Below are positions 1-8,281 of a stretch of 18,924 bases of DNA, piece after piece. The stretch covers positions 1 to 18,924 of the forward strand of contig JWZX01001990.1 in assembly GCA_001275005.1 (NCBI GenBank), written 5' to 3'. A program made the position numbers and the translations under genes. The notes below the pieces were generated by a model. That model was not told the origin of the DNA. It was given only the letters and a program-made list of their open reading frames with translations, and did no database searches. The stretch comes from Chrysochromulina tobinii. Taxonomy: Eukaryota; Haptophyta; Prymnesiales; Chrysochromulinaceae. Position 1 is the first letter of the stretch. Every line of letters begins with the position of its first letter.

Positions 1-413
1 ACCGACAGCAGCGAGCAAGGCCGGGGGCACGGCAGAAACTCGGGGGAGAGGTTCTGTGGACGGCCAGGTGAGAATGACGCGCAGACTATGTACAGAGGCG
101 AGCGAAACGTCAATCGAGACAGAAGGGGGGGCCCAGGTGTGGGCCCGAGAGATCCGGCAAGCTCAAACTTAGCCATCGCCTGCCGCTGGCCCCTGTTCAT
201 CCGCGTGCTACGCTTGCACTTCTTCTTCACGATGCCGCCTATTGGGCCGCTGCCCCCCTCCGCGCCCTGCGCCGAGAAGTTCTCGTCGCCCACCATCGCC
301 TCGTCCTCGTCGTCGCGCTCTGCCCCGCGCGCCGCCATCGACGCCCCCTGCTCGATGCCGTCGCCGCCCTCGCAGCCTGTGACGCCGCCGTCGTCGCCCT
401 CGAGCGCTCGCAC
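1..413 (-). other. possible partial exon, open to window edge
   Basis: On the minus strand a frame stays open from 413 down to base 1 and leaves the window. It begins just after an acceptor-like CAG at 416-414, read as CAG|GTGCGAGC. The conceptual product starts VRALEGDDGGVTGCEGGDG and then has an acidic stretch (ERDDEDEAMVGDEN) followed by a basic one (VKKKCKRSTRMNRGQRQAM). This looks like a disordered or nuclear-type region, but no domain is recognised. The last part (towards base 1) is Pro/Leu/Ser-rich and looks less like coding sequence. Long open frames are common by chance in DNA this GC-rich, and the frame is also open upstream of 413, so this is a weak candidate. Confidence 0.2.
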
Positions 414-973
414 CTGCGTGTCGCACACGCGCGCGCATGCGTGAGATATGGAAGGCGGGGTGGCGCGCACCGCAGTAACACCCTCGACCACTCTTGCAGC
501 TGCCGCGCCAGCCGCCCTTGTTGCCGGCCAAAAACCGATTGACGTGCCCTTGTCAGGCCCAAAACGCCAAAAAAGACTCGTCGGAGAAGGCCGCGCGCGC
601 TCGACGCGCGGCGCCGGCGGTCGCAGACCCTACCGGCACCTCGGCCCATCGTAGCAGCACTCGCGCATGCCCCCGATCGCTCCTATCGTCGGCCTGAAGC
701 CGTGTTGCATTGCCGTACTGTAGACTTCCTGAAAAAGGCACGTGTTGAAGCCCTTTTTCAAGAGCAAGAAGATGGGGATGATGCCCCGACTCGGGGCTAT
801 CCAGTCGTGCCGGTTGCGCCGAGATCTGCCCTCCCGATCGCTCGCGCCAGCGATGGGCACCAAAGGAGGCGGAAAGGCGACCGCCATTTTGAATTTTGAC
901 TTGACTTGACTTGACTTGACTTGACTTGACTTGACTTGACTGAGGGGCCAGGCCATTCACAGGGCCCAAACCA
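414..973. other. region without a recognisable gene, upstream of the aminotransferase
   Basis: No protein family is recognised on either strand. The short open frames here have Arg/Ala/Pro-rich compositions typical of random GC-rich DNA. The region should hold the promoter and 5' UTR of the gene at 974. Its only clear structure is the TTGAC pentamer array at 896-940. Confidence 0.5.
896..940. repeat. (TTGAC)9 microsatellite
   Basis: Nine perfect tandem copies of TTGAC end 33 nt before the ATG at 974, so they lie in the 5' UTR or core-promoter region of the aminotransferase gene. The same pentamer recurs at 10977-11006 upstream of the fucosyltransferase gene. Confidence 0.95.
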
Positions 974-2764
974 ATGCGACGGCTTGGGCGCCGCCGCCCG
1001 CCGCCGCCGTGGCGGCTGACCGTGGCGCCTCGCGCGTCGTCCACCTACACGGCGCTGCCGGGCGCGAGCTTCCACGGCGCCTCCGTCGAGGAGATGGTCG
1101 CCGCAGCCGCTGCCGGCGAATGGAGGCCGCCACCCTTGCCCGGCACCGTGGCGGAGGTCGTCGCCTCCGAGGCGGCGCGAGCGCCGGTGCCCGTCTTCGG
1201 CCATGCGCTGCGCGACGCGCACTTTGGGCTCGACCCGAGCTGGACGTTTATCAATCACGGCGCCTTCGGAGCGCCCTGCCGCCTCGGTGTCGCAGTCGCC
1301 GCGGCGTGGCGGTCGCATGCAGAGCGTCAGCCACTCAAGTTCATCGATCGCGAGCTGTTTGCGCACATGGTCGAGTCGCAGCGCGTCGTGGCCGAATGGA
1401 TTGGCGCATCCGCCGACGAGCTCGTCCTCGTGCCCAACGCGACCACCGGGCTGAACGCGGTCATTGCCTCCGTTGTGGGAGGCGGCGGAGGCGGCTGCGG
1501 AAGCGGAGGTGGTGGCTTTGTGATGGGCGTGGGTGACGAAGTGCTTTACCTCGACGTTGGCTACGGCAGTGTAACCACGATGCTCCATCGAGCGTGCCGC
1601 CGCAGCGGCGCCCGTCCGGTCGCAGTGCCCATCGCTGCCGACCTCCCCTTCTCCGCTGCGCCGTCCGAGGTGCTTCGTCGGGTGGAGGCGGCGATGACCC
1701 CACGGACTCGCATGCTGATTGTGGATGACGTGACGTCGAACACGGCGCTTGTGCTGCCCGTGGCGGAGCTGTGCGCCCTCTGCAGGTCCCGAGGCGTTCT
1801 CAGCCTCGTCGACGGTGCACATTCGATTGGCTCGCGGCCAACGGCCACACTGCCCTACCTGCGCTCGCGGGCGGCCTTGGACGAGAGCGCCGTCTTGGGC
1901 AGGAGCACGCGCCATGTTGCGGAGGTTGGCGCCGACTTCATCGTGGGGAATCTGCACAAGTGGGGCTGCGCGCCTCGCGGCACCGGCTTCATGTACGTCG
2001 CCTCCGCCGCGCACCGTAGGATCATCGAGCCTCCGATCATCTCGCACGGATTCGGTGCGGGCTTTGCTTCCTCGATGGTGTGGGCTGGTGCGAAGGACTA
2101 TTCTGAGTTCCTGGCTCTGCCCGCGCTGATCCGCGGCTGGTGGAGGGCCGAGGACGCGCCGGGGCCCCTCCATGCACTCCAGGACCCAGCAGGCGCCCAC
2201 CAGGACGCGCCAGGGATGGCAGCGACGGCTGTGGCGCCCAACATGGCGCGCGCCCACCAGGACGCGCCGGGGATGGCAGCGACGGCTGTGGCGCCCGACA
2301 TGGCGCGACGGAGCGGCAGCCTGGCGGAGAGTGTCAACTACCAGCGGCGTACACTCTCCGAAGCAGTGGCGATGCTGAGCGACGCTTGGGGCACAGCGCC
2401 ACTCGTACCTGCTTCGGAGGGGTTCAACATGTCGCTCGTGCGGCTGCCACCCCTAGACCCGAGGAGCGTGCTGCACTTTGCCAGCGGAGACTGCAACAGC
2501 AGGAGCAGGAGCAGCAGCAGCGGCACCACCGCCGCCGCCGCCGCCGCCGCCGTCAGCGCCGACAGCACCACCTCTGACCTGCCAGCCTCAGCGACGCTCA
2601 CGGGCAAGGCCGTACAGGATGCGCTCCACTTCGGCCATGCCATCGAGTGCCCGGTGAAGACGGTCGGCGGCCAGCTCTACGTGCGCATCTCGGCCGCCGT
2701 GTACAATGAGCGATCCGATTACGAAGCGCTCGCCCGCGCCGTCGATGCGATGAGGCGGCGCTGA
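974..2764 (+). CDS. class V aminotransferase family protein (isopenicillin-N-epimerase-like)
   Basis: This 596-residue protein has the fold-type I PLP layout of the isopenicillin N epimerase / cysteine desulfurase-like group. Visible landmarks are FINHGAFG near residue 92, a cofactor-binding NATTGLNA segment near 155, LVDGAHSIG near 278 (Asp280 should contact the PLP pyridine nitrogen), NLHKWGCAPRG with Lys329 as the likely Schiff-base lysine, and the C-terminal YVRISAAVYNERSDYEAL. The exact substrate cannot be read from sequence. The protein is longer than a typical family member (about 400 residues). The excess lies in a Gly-rich insert (169-183), an insert near 296-315, a duplicated 19-residue unit (408-445) and a Ser/Ala microsatellite stretch (about 509-535). 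The Arg-rich N-terminus (MRRLGRRRPPPPWRL) could be an organelle presequence. The family is secure; the N-terminus and whether every insert is really exonic are not. Confidence 0.9.
   Translation: MRRLGRRRPPPPWRLTVAPRASSTYTALPGASFHGASVEEMVAAAAAGEWRPPPLPGTVAEVVASEAARAPVPVFGHALRDAHFGLDPSWTFINHGAFGAPCRLGVAVAAAWRSHAERQPLKFIDRELFAHMVESQRVVAEWIGASADELVLVPNATTGLNAVIASVVGGGGGGCGSGGGGFVMGVGDEVLYLDVGYGSVTTMLHRACRRSGARPVAVPIAADLPFSAAPSEVLRRVEAAMTPRTRMLIVDDVTSNTALVLPVAELCALCRSRGVLSLVDGAHSIGSRPTATLPYLRSRAALDESAVLGRSTRHVAEVGADFIVGNLHKWGCAPRGTGFMYVASAAHRRIIEPPIISHGFGAGFASSMVWAGAKDYSEFLALPALIRGWWRAEDAPGPLHALQDPAGAHQDAPGMAATAVAPNMARAHQDAPGMAATAVAPDMARRSGSLAESVNYQRRTLSEAVAMLSDAWGTAPLVPASEGFNMSLVRLPPLDPRSVLHFASGDCNSRSRSSSSGTTAAAAAAAVSADSTTSDLPASATLTGKAVQDALHFGHAIECPVKTVGGQLYVRISAAVYNERSDYEALARAVDAMRRR
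2195..2308 (+). repeat. 57-nt in-frame tandem duplication inside the aminotransferase
   Basis: Two near-identical 57-nt units (2195-2251 and 2252-2308) encode AHQDAPGMAATAVAPNMAR and the same unit with one change (N to D). They sit after the conserved ALIRGWW segment and look like a recent insertion in a surface loop. The unit keeps frame and has no GT...AG ends, so it does not look like an unspliced intron. Confidence 0.95.
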
Positions 2765-3204
2765 CTCTTACCAAAGACCAGATTCCGACAGTGTGCGTGA
2801 CTGTGCACTGTATGGTGTCATGAAATCGAATATACAAATCGCTAGAGATGCGACCGCGTACGCGCTCCTGTCCACGCCGCGTCGGCGATGCGCGGAACAC
2901 GGCTCCGCGGGAAAGGCGAAAGCGAAGTAACGAGGCCCGCGGCACCGGACCACGCGAGATAAACAACACCATTTTGAGAAACAGTTGCCAACTCTTTCGT
3001 TTGGGTTCCGTTCGGGCCGTCCGGTCCGGCGGATCGGGTGCCGCGGGTACAGCTGTGCACGCGCTCGTTGATATGGTATGCGGGACGGCGGATGAGCATA
3101 CAAGATGTAAAACACATGAGATGGCCGCTGCTGGCTGCGGGCATCGGCACATGAGCTCTTCCCTATAAGAAGCACCGCGTTGAGCCGCAGGGGAGCGGCT
3201 TCGC
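2765..3204. other. convergent intergenic region
   Basis: This 440-bp gap lies between two stop codons facing each other (aminotransferase on +, PDZ protein on -), so it holds two 3' UTRs and polyadenylation regions. No canonical AATAAA was noticed. No RNA gene or protein domain was recognised, and it is less GC-rich in places than the flanking genes. Confidence 0.6.
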
Positions 3205-4170
3205 TTAGAAGTCCCATTTTCGTGACGCTTCCACAATCGCACGCATCGGCGACGGAGGTGCAGGTGGCCGCGGGGGCGAACCAAGCTGCGGTGAGGGCTC
3301 TCCTGTGTGCTGTGGTGAGCGCTCGAGGCGCAATCCTGAAGGGCTCTTCGCAGAGGGGCTCTTCGCTGTGGCGCTCACCGCGGGGTCTGTCCTCGGGATC
3401 GCGTTCTTCTCCCCGAGCGGCCGCTCGAAGAGAGCCCCTTGCTCGAAGAATGCCTCGGTCGCGCTCCCGCTCCGGTCGACGATCTCCTTGTTCTCGCACG
3501 ACGCGTGTCCAGGCTGCTTCTCCGCGGGATCGTCGTTCTCGCACGAGCCGTCTGTGAGCGCATTGGCCCTCGCCATCAACCTGGCCTTTCGTTCCACCAG
3601 GCCCGCCCTCTGCGCCCTCTCGAGCGCACGGGCGCCACCCAGGCCTTCCTTTGCGGACCTGTCGGGTATGGGCATGCCAGCCTCAGGGACTAGAGTGGGC
3701 AGCTCGGGACTTGGCATCGCTGACTGCGATGCCATCTCTAGCATCTCATTCACAAGGATCCGGGCGCGCTCGCCGTCGAGTTCCTCATTGGGCAGCGGCA
3801 CGGTCATCGTGATCTCAACCGGCCTCGGCGTGGCACGGAGCATTTTGAGGACCTCCTCCATAGTTTTCGCCTGAGTGACGTCACTCTTACCGATCATCTT
3901 GACAATCGAGCCCACGGTCACGCCAAATTTCGCCGCCTGCGAGTCGGGTACTACCTCCGACACCTTGACGAGAGCAACGTCGATGCCGAACGATGTGTGC
4001 TCCAACATGCCACTCATTACAAAACCAATCGCGCCCTCCTCGAAGGTGAATTGCTTGAGCTCGAACCCGTCCTCGATGGCCACCTCCTCAAGGGTGGTCT
4101 CAGTCTTCTGTTTCTTCCCAGGACCTCCTGATGCGATCAATCGCGACAGAGATTTCATGGCCGACGCCAT
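3205..4170 (-). CDS. single PDZ-domain protein with disordered C-terminal tail
   Basis: The protein has 321 residues. Residues about 45-126 form a PDZ-like domain. The carboxylate-binding loop is read as GAIGFVMSG, followed by the alternation VALVKVSEVVPDSQAAKFGVTVGSIVKMIG, which matches the PDZ core ('V..V...SPA...G...GD.I..I.G'), then a helix (TMEEVLKMLRATP) and a last strand (VEITMTVP). PDZ domains bind C-terminal peptides, so a scaffold or adaptor role is likely. After residue 150 the chain is Ser/Pro/Glu-rich and probably disordered, with a duplicated SCEN motif (209-212 and 224-227) and SPSAKSPSG-type phosphorylatable stretches. No signal peptide or membrane segment is seen. A second in-frame ATG lies four codons downstream of the chosen start. 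The ligand is unknown. Confidence 0.82.
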   Translation of the reverse strand: MASAMKSLSRLIASGGPGKKQKTETTLEEVAIEDGFELKQFTFEEGAIGFVMSGMLEHTSFGIDVALVKVSEVVPDSQAAKFGVTVGSIVKMIGKSDVTQAKTMEEVLKMLRATPRPVEITMTVPLPNEELDGERARILVNEMLEMASQSAMPSPELPTLVPEAGMPIPDRSAKEGLGGARALERAQRAGLVERKARLMARANALTDGSCENDDPAEKQPGHASCENKEIVDRSGSATEAFFEQGALFERPLGEKNAIPRTDPAVSATAKSPSAKSPSGLRLERSPQHTGEPSPQLGSPPRPPAPPSPMRAIVEASRKWDF

Positions 4171-4564
4171 TTCTGTTCCAAAAATTTGAGGAAAGCCGAG
4201 CGCCTTCTTCCGATCTCGCTTCCGAGATTAGCTTCGAAATCGGCAACGCGAATCCTGTCCCAAGCCGCGTCACGCGTGCCGGTTGCGCCCACTGCCGCGC
4301 CGCGCCTGCCGCGCCCTGCACGAGAGCCCTAAGTGTGGCCAGCCGCACCACGTGCTGGTGCCTCTTTTATCTATCCGGAACAAATCGTCATTGTGCCCAT
4401 CCGATGACGAAAGAGGTAATGGCCGACACGATTGTCGATTATCGCGTCCGCGTTCGAGGCATTGCCTAAGGCGACCGTGAAATAAAAAATATATTGCTTG
4501 TTGGGACCTCTTTTCGGTGTCCACCTGTTCCAGAGCCGACTGACTCACACTCAGCGACACCGTC
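4171..4564. other. intergenic region between two minus-strand genes
   Basis: This 394-bp gap should hold the promoter and 5' UTR of the PDZ gene and the 3' UTR of the large fusion gene. An AT-rich patch at about 4480-4500 (AATAAAAAATATATTG on the + strand) stands out from the GC-rich surroundings. It lies about 65-85 nt past the fusion-gene stop and could be its cleavage/polyadenylation region. No gene was recognised. Confidence 0.5.
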
Positions 4565-7500
4565 TCATTTGTCGATCTGCTCGCGGAGCTCGTTGAGCTT
4601 CTTGAAGGCGTTCTCAATGCGCGCGTGGTGCTTGGTGCCCTTGAGCGCCAGGTTGATGTTGTAGTCGGGGTGCAGCAGCCGCAGCAGGTGCTTCACGTGC
4701 TTGCGCACCTCGTCGTCCGTGCACGCGAGCTTAAGACCGAGCGCCGTCCGAAGGTTCTTTTTGGTGCATCCGAGGATCTGGCGTACCGCGAGGTCGCGCT
4801 CGACCGACTTGGCGTCGCGGGCTCCTTTGTACGCCTCATCATCATTCTCGTCGTCCGCGACCGTGCCCACGAGTGAAGCGCGCGCCGCCGCCTCCGCCGC
4901 CGCCGCCGCCACCTCTTCGGCCGTTGGCGGTCGCTTCGCCTGGGCGCGCATCGCCTCCTCCTCATGTACGCGCTTCTCCGCATCGGCCCGTCGTCGCTCG
5001 ACCTCACGTTGTCGTACGCGCTCCTCCTCCTTCCTGGCACGCATCGCCTCTTCCGCAGCGCGCTCTCTCGCGCGAGTCGCCTCTTGCTGCGCCGCCCGAT
5101 CTCGCGCCATCTCGCGCTCGATCGCTTCACGCTCCCGCTCCTCATCTGTCTTCTGCCACGGCCAGCGCCAGCCGCTTGCGAGGCTGCTGCCGTCAAACCA
5201 GCCGCCTCCAGCGGCCTCCGCCGCGTCATCCGCCGCCGCCTCCTCCTCCTCCTCCTCCTCCTCCTCATCGTCGTCGCCCTCGTCGTCGCCATACGGATCG
5301 TATCGTTGGTACGGCTGATAAGCATAGCCACTACCGCCGCCGCCACCTCCACGCCCACCAAGTGGCGCTTCCTCCCACGGTGTCCTCGCTGCGGACCCTG
5401 GGGGAGGCATCGAGGGCGCCGAATCGGCCCAAGCGGATCCCCAGGGAGGAGGCGATGCGGGGCGGCTGTACGGTGCTGCGCCTCCAGTCGCCTCCTCATT
5501 GCTCCCGTGGGCGCCGCCATGGGCGCCGCTACCCCCACCCCCACGAGAGCCATGCCCGTAGCCGGCGCCGCCGCTGTAAGGGTTGGGAGGCGGCGGGGCG
5601 GCGTACGCATTGCCGCCGTACCGATTGCCGCACCCGTACCCATTGCCGTTGAAGTCATGATAGCTGCCCTGCCCAGTGGCCTCGCGCCAGCCCGCTGGTG
5701 GCGGGTAGCCGCGCCTCGGACCCCGAGATGAGGCGGGAAGCGGCGCCGAGCGGCCGTGGGGCATCTTGGCCGCCGCGGCGGCTGCGGCGGCGCGGTCGTC
5801 GGCCTCGGCGGCGGCCCTCGCCTCCGCCGCCGCCTTCGGCCCCACAAACGCCTCCGCCTCGGCCGCTGCGCTCCCCATTGCCTGGGCATTCGCGCGTGTG
5901 CGCTGCGCCTCATGCTCCGCCTTCCGCCGGTACTCCTCCGCGTCTGCCCACCTCGCGTGCGGGTTGTCGTCGTTGCCAAGGCCCGAGATGCCCCCAGCGC
6001 GCGCCATCGGCTTCGCACGGGTCGCCTCCTTGGCCTCCCTCGCCGCCTCCTTAGCTGCACGCGCTTCCCGCGCCGCCTGCGCCGCCTTTGCCCTCGCCAG
6101 CGCCTCCGCCTTGAGAATCTTCTCAGCGAGTGCCTCCTTGGCCTCCCGCGCGGCCTGGACTGCCTTCTTGGCACGCGCCTCCTCGGCCGCCCTCGCCGCC
6201 ACCTCCTTGACAGACCGGGACGCTGCCTCGCGCGCCGCACGCTTGGCCGCCTCCTTGGCCTCGCGTGCAGCCTCCGCTTCGAGCGCGGCCACCTCGGCCG
6301 CCCGCCGCTCGGCTTCCTGTGCAGCGATCGCCCTCGCCTCCTCTTGCGCCGCGTACGCCTCGGCCGCCTCGGCCGCAGCCCTCTCTGCCTTGGCCGCCGC
6401 CGCCGCCGCCGCCTCCTGCGCCTGCGCCGCCGCCGCCTTGGCCGCCGTCTCCGCCTCGCGCGCCGCCGTGGCCGCCGCGGCCATCTCCGCCAGCTCACAC
6501 GCGGCCTTCTCCGCCGCGAGGGCGGCCAGCCGTTTGCTCGCATGCTGAGCCGAGCCGAGTACATGCACATGCATGCCGTCGGTCACGAAGGCGAGGCCTG
6601 CGGGCCACCACGCGCACAGCCCCCAGAGTGTGCCCGTCCGGTTGGGCGGCTCGAGCAGCTGGAGAGGTGTCCCGTTGAGGGTGAGCACCTGCACGCGCTT
6701 CGCCTCGGCCACTATGATCCAGGGCTCACGACCTCCCTCAGGTGCGTCCTCCGCGCCGTCCACGATCGTGAGCCCCCGTGGGCGGCGAAAGCAGCCGGGC
6801 GCCGTGCCTTTCCTGCCGAGCTGCCGTGCCAGCCGATAGCCTTCATCTCGGCCGGCCCATCCATACTTGCGTTCGTAGACGGAGATGCGATGCGCTCCTT
6901 CCTCCGCCACGAAGACCTCGTCCCCATGCATCACGACGCCGTACGGGGTGCAGAGGCTATTGAGGGCGCCGTCACGGCTCACGTGGCCGGCGATCGCGCA
7001 CAGCCACGTCATGTGGATCGCATCGAGCACTGCCACGATCATGTTCGCCACGTCGGTGCAGCAGAGCGTCGCACCATTGGCGGAGAGGGCGAGCTCCTGT
7101 GGGTCGGTCAGTCGACTGTCCGGACCGAACTGGCGTCGCGCCAGGACCTCGTCGCCGTCATGGGTGAGGCCGCACCGGCAAATGCGCGGCGCCTTCGGCC
7201 CACGATCCGCCACGTACAGCATCAGCGTGCAGGCACTGTACGTGGGAGCGTCGAAGGCGCCGGCCGCGCGCACGCAGACCCCCCGAGGGTCGCGCAGCGT
7301 CGCGTCCTCACCGTGAGCGTTGTGGAGGCGTACGACGCCGCGCGACTCGCCCGTGGGCGAAAGGAGCAGCAGCTGCCGCCCTTGCGTGTCCGAGGCGCAC
7401 AGCCGCCCGTCGGGCAGCGCCGCGATGCAAAACGGTGTCCAGGGCTCCACACGGTGAATCGCGCCCTCATGCCGGAGCACCCCACGGGCCGCTGCGACGC

Positions 7501-7993
7501 GCGCGCCCGCGTCGCGCCAGGCGCGGCACACGAGGCGCCCGTCGAAGCGCGCGCCCACCAACGTCTCCACGCCGCCCACCGCAATCGGCTCCACCAGCGC
7601 CGCCACAATGTGCGAGAGCACCGCCTTCGAGAGCGGATGGGTGCCGTCGAGCAGCGCGGGCAGCAGCGGCCCCTTGTGGACCCACGAGCGCGGCGCCTGG
7701 AAGTGCGCCTCCTCGGCGCGCATCGTCTGGGCTGCCGCGTGCAGCGCATCCGCTGCCTTGGGCGACCCGGTGATCGGTGAGCGTGGCGGCCGCGCCTCTT
7801 TTTTCTTCGAGTGCGGGCTTCTCGGAGTGCCCACGGGCCGGGCCTGCCTGCTGGCCCGGCTCGCCGCGTAGGGGTAGCTCGCGTGATGCGTCTCCGAGGG
7901 CCGCGCGGTCGTCGGCCTCGGAGGCTGCCGGATGGGGCTTCGCTGACGCGCAGAGGCGGGCGAGCGAGCACTGACGGGCATCCCGACGGGCAT
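4565..7993 (-). CDS. F-box-like / NHL-propeller / coiled-coil / J-like-domain fusion protein
   Basis: The first in-frame ATG is at 7993, giving 1142 residues. The frame stays open upstream to 8092 but only from a TTG, and a stop lies further up. Order of parts: disordered Ser/Arg/Pro-rich N-terminus (1-110); F-box-like helix region (about 119-167, ending LVCRAWRDAG); NHL or six-bladed propeller region (about 182-482) with repeated 'P.G' and 'ADRG / VAEEG / VTDG' strands such as CTPYGVVMHGDEVFVAEEGA and RRPRGLTIVDG; Ala/Glu/Lys-rich coiled coils (485-742); a Gly/Tyr/Pro-rich linker (757-897); an acidic run (903-923); a charged helix (947-1019); and a J-like domain (1079-1139) with HPD at 1108-1110. 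The HPD motif of J-domains stimulates Hsp70 ATPase, so a co-chaperone or ubiquitin-adaptor role is an inference. Composition-driven open frames on the opposite strand are shadows. Confidence 0.8.
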   Translation of the reverse strand: MPVGMPVSARSPASARQRSPIRQPPRPTTARPSETHHASYPYAASRASRQARPVGTPRSPHSKKKEARPPRSPITGSPKAADALHAAAQTMRAEEAHFQAPRSWVHKGPLLPALLDGTHPLSKAVLSHIVAALVEPIAVGGVETLVGARFDGRLVCRAWRDAGARVAAARGVLRHEGAIHRVEPWTPFCIAALPDGRLCASDTQGRQLLLLSPTGESRGVVRLHNAHGEDATLRDPRGVCVRAAGAFDAPTYSACTLMLYVADRGPKAPRICRCGLTHDGDEVLARRQFGPDSRLTDPQELALSANGATLCCTDVANMIVAVLDAIHMTWLCAIAGHVSRDGALNSLCTPYGVVMHGDEVFVAEEGAHRISVYERKYGWAGRDEGYRLARQLGRKGTAPGCFRRPRGLTIVDGAEDAPEGGREPWIIVAEAKRVQVLTLNGTPLQLLEPPNRTGTLWGLCAWWPAGLAFVTDGMHVHVLGSAQHASKRLAALAAEKAACELAEMAAAATAAREAETAAKAAAAQAQEAAAAAAAKAERAAAEAAEAYAAQEEARAIAAQEAERRAAEVAALEAEAAREAKEAAKRAAREAASRSVKEVAARAAEEARAKKAVQAAREAKEALAEKILKAEALARAKAAQAAREARAAKEAAREAKEATRAKPMARAGGISGLGNDDNPHARWADAEEYRRKAEHEAQRTRANAQAMGSAAAEAEAFVGPKAAAEARAAAEADDRAAAAAAAAKMPHGRSAPLPASSRGPRRGYPPPAGWREATGQGSYHDFNGNGYGCGNRYGGNAYAAPPPPNPYSGGAGYGHGSRGGGGSGAHGGAHGSNEEATGGAAPYSRPASPPPWGSAWADSAPSMPPPGSAARTPWEEAPLGGRGGGGGGSGYAYQPYQRYDPYGDDEGDDDEEEEEEEEEAAADDAAEAAGGGWFDGSSLASGWRWPWQKTDEEREREAIEREMARDRAAQQEATRARERAAEEAMRARKEEERVRQREVERRRADAEKRVHEEEAMRAQAKRPPTAEEVAAAAAEAAARASLVGTVADDENDDEAYKGARDAKSVERDLAVRQILGCTKKNLRTALGLKLACTDDEVRKHVKHLLRLLHPDYNINLALKGTKHHARIENAFKKLNELREQIDK

Positions 7994-8281
7994 TGGGCTT
8001 TTGAGCAGCAAGTTACTTTTGGCGTCTTGTTGGGCATTTTTCGCTAAGAAAGTGAGGCGCGCGGCGCGTGAATGGCACGAGCAGAACTTCAAGCTGGATG
8101 TGAGCTTCCACCAAGTACCCCAAAACCAAACCCATCAACAAGCCCCATCAACCGTGTACATTGTAAGCTGTAAGTAGAATCAGTTTTATGCTGAAGGGTT
8201 TACCCGAATTTCGACTTCACTGAGACCACGCCTTCCTCGATCATCCACCACGCGGCTTCGTCAAAAGTCGTCGATTTCAGA
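7994..8281. promoter_or_regulatory. divergent promoter region with possible 5' UTR intron
   Basis: These 288 bp separate the ATGs of two divergent genes, so a shared or back-to-back promoter is expected. A consensus donor GTAAGT at 8170-8175 and an acceptor TTTCAG ending at 8280, one base before the ATG at 8282, could bound a 111-nt intron in the 5' UTR of the F-box gene. No TATA box is evident. The splice sites are seen in the sequence; their use is inferred. Confidence 0.4.

Noticed and set aside
2195-2308. 57-nt duplication in the aminotransferase as a retained introner
   Set aside because: The units keep frame and lack GT/AG ends and the decamer motif.
2598-3544. Long minus-strand open frames across the convergent 3' region
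   Set aside because: They overlap the 3' end of the aminotransferase and the PDZ gene out of frame and have no recognisable motif.
5756-7780. 674-codon open frame on the + strand, antisense to the propeller/J-like gene
   Set aside because: Its product is Arg/Leu/His-rich with no domain, while the minus strand shows clear NHL, coiled-coil and HPD motifs. It is a GC-driven antisense shadow.
7994-8092. 33-residue N-terminal extension of the propeller/J-like protein
   Set aside because: The extended frame begins with TTG, not ATG, and an in-frame stop lies a little further upstream. ATG 7993 is preferred for a eukaryotic gene.
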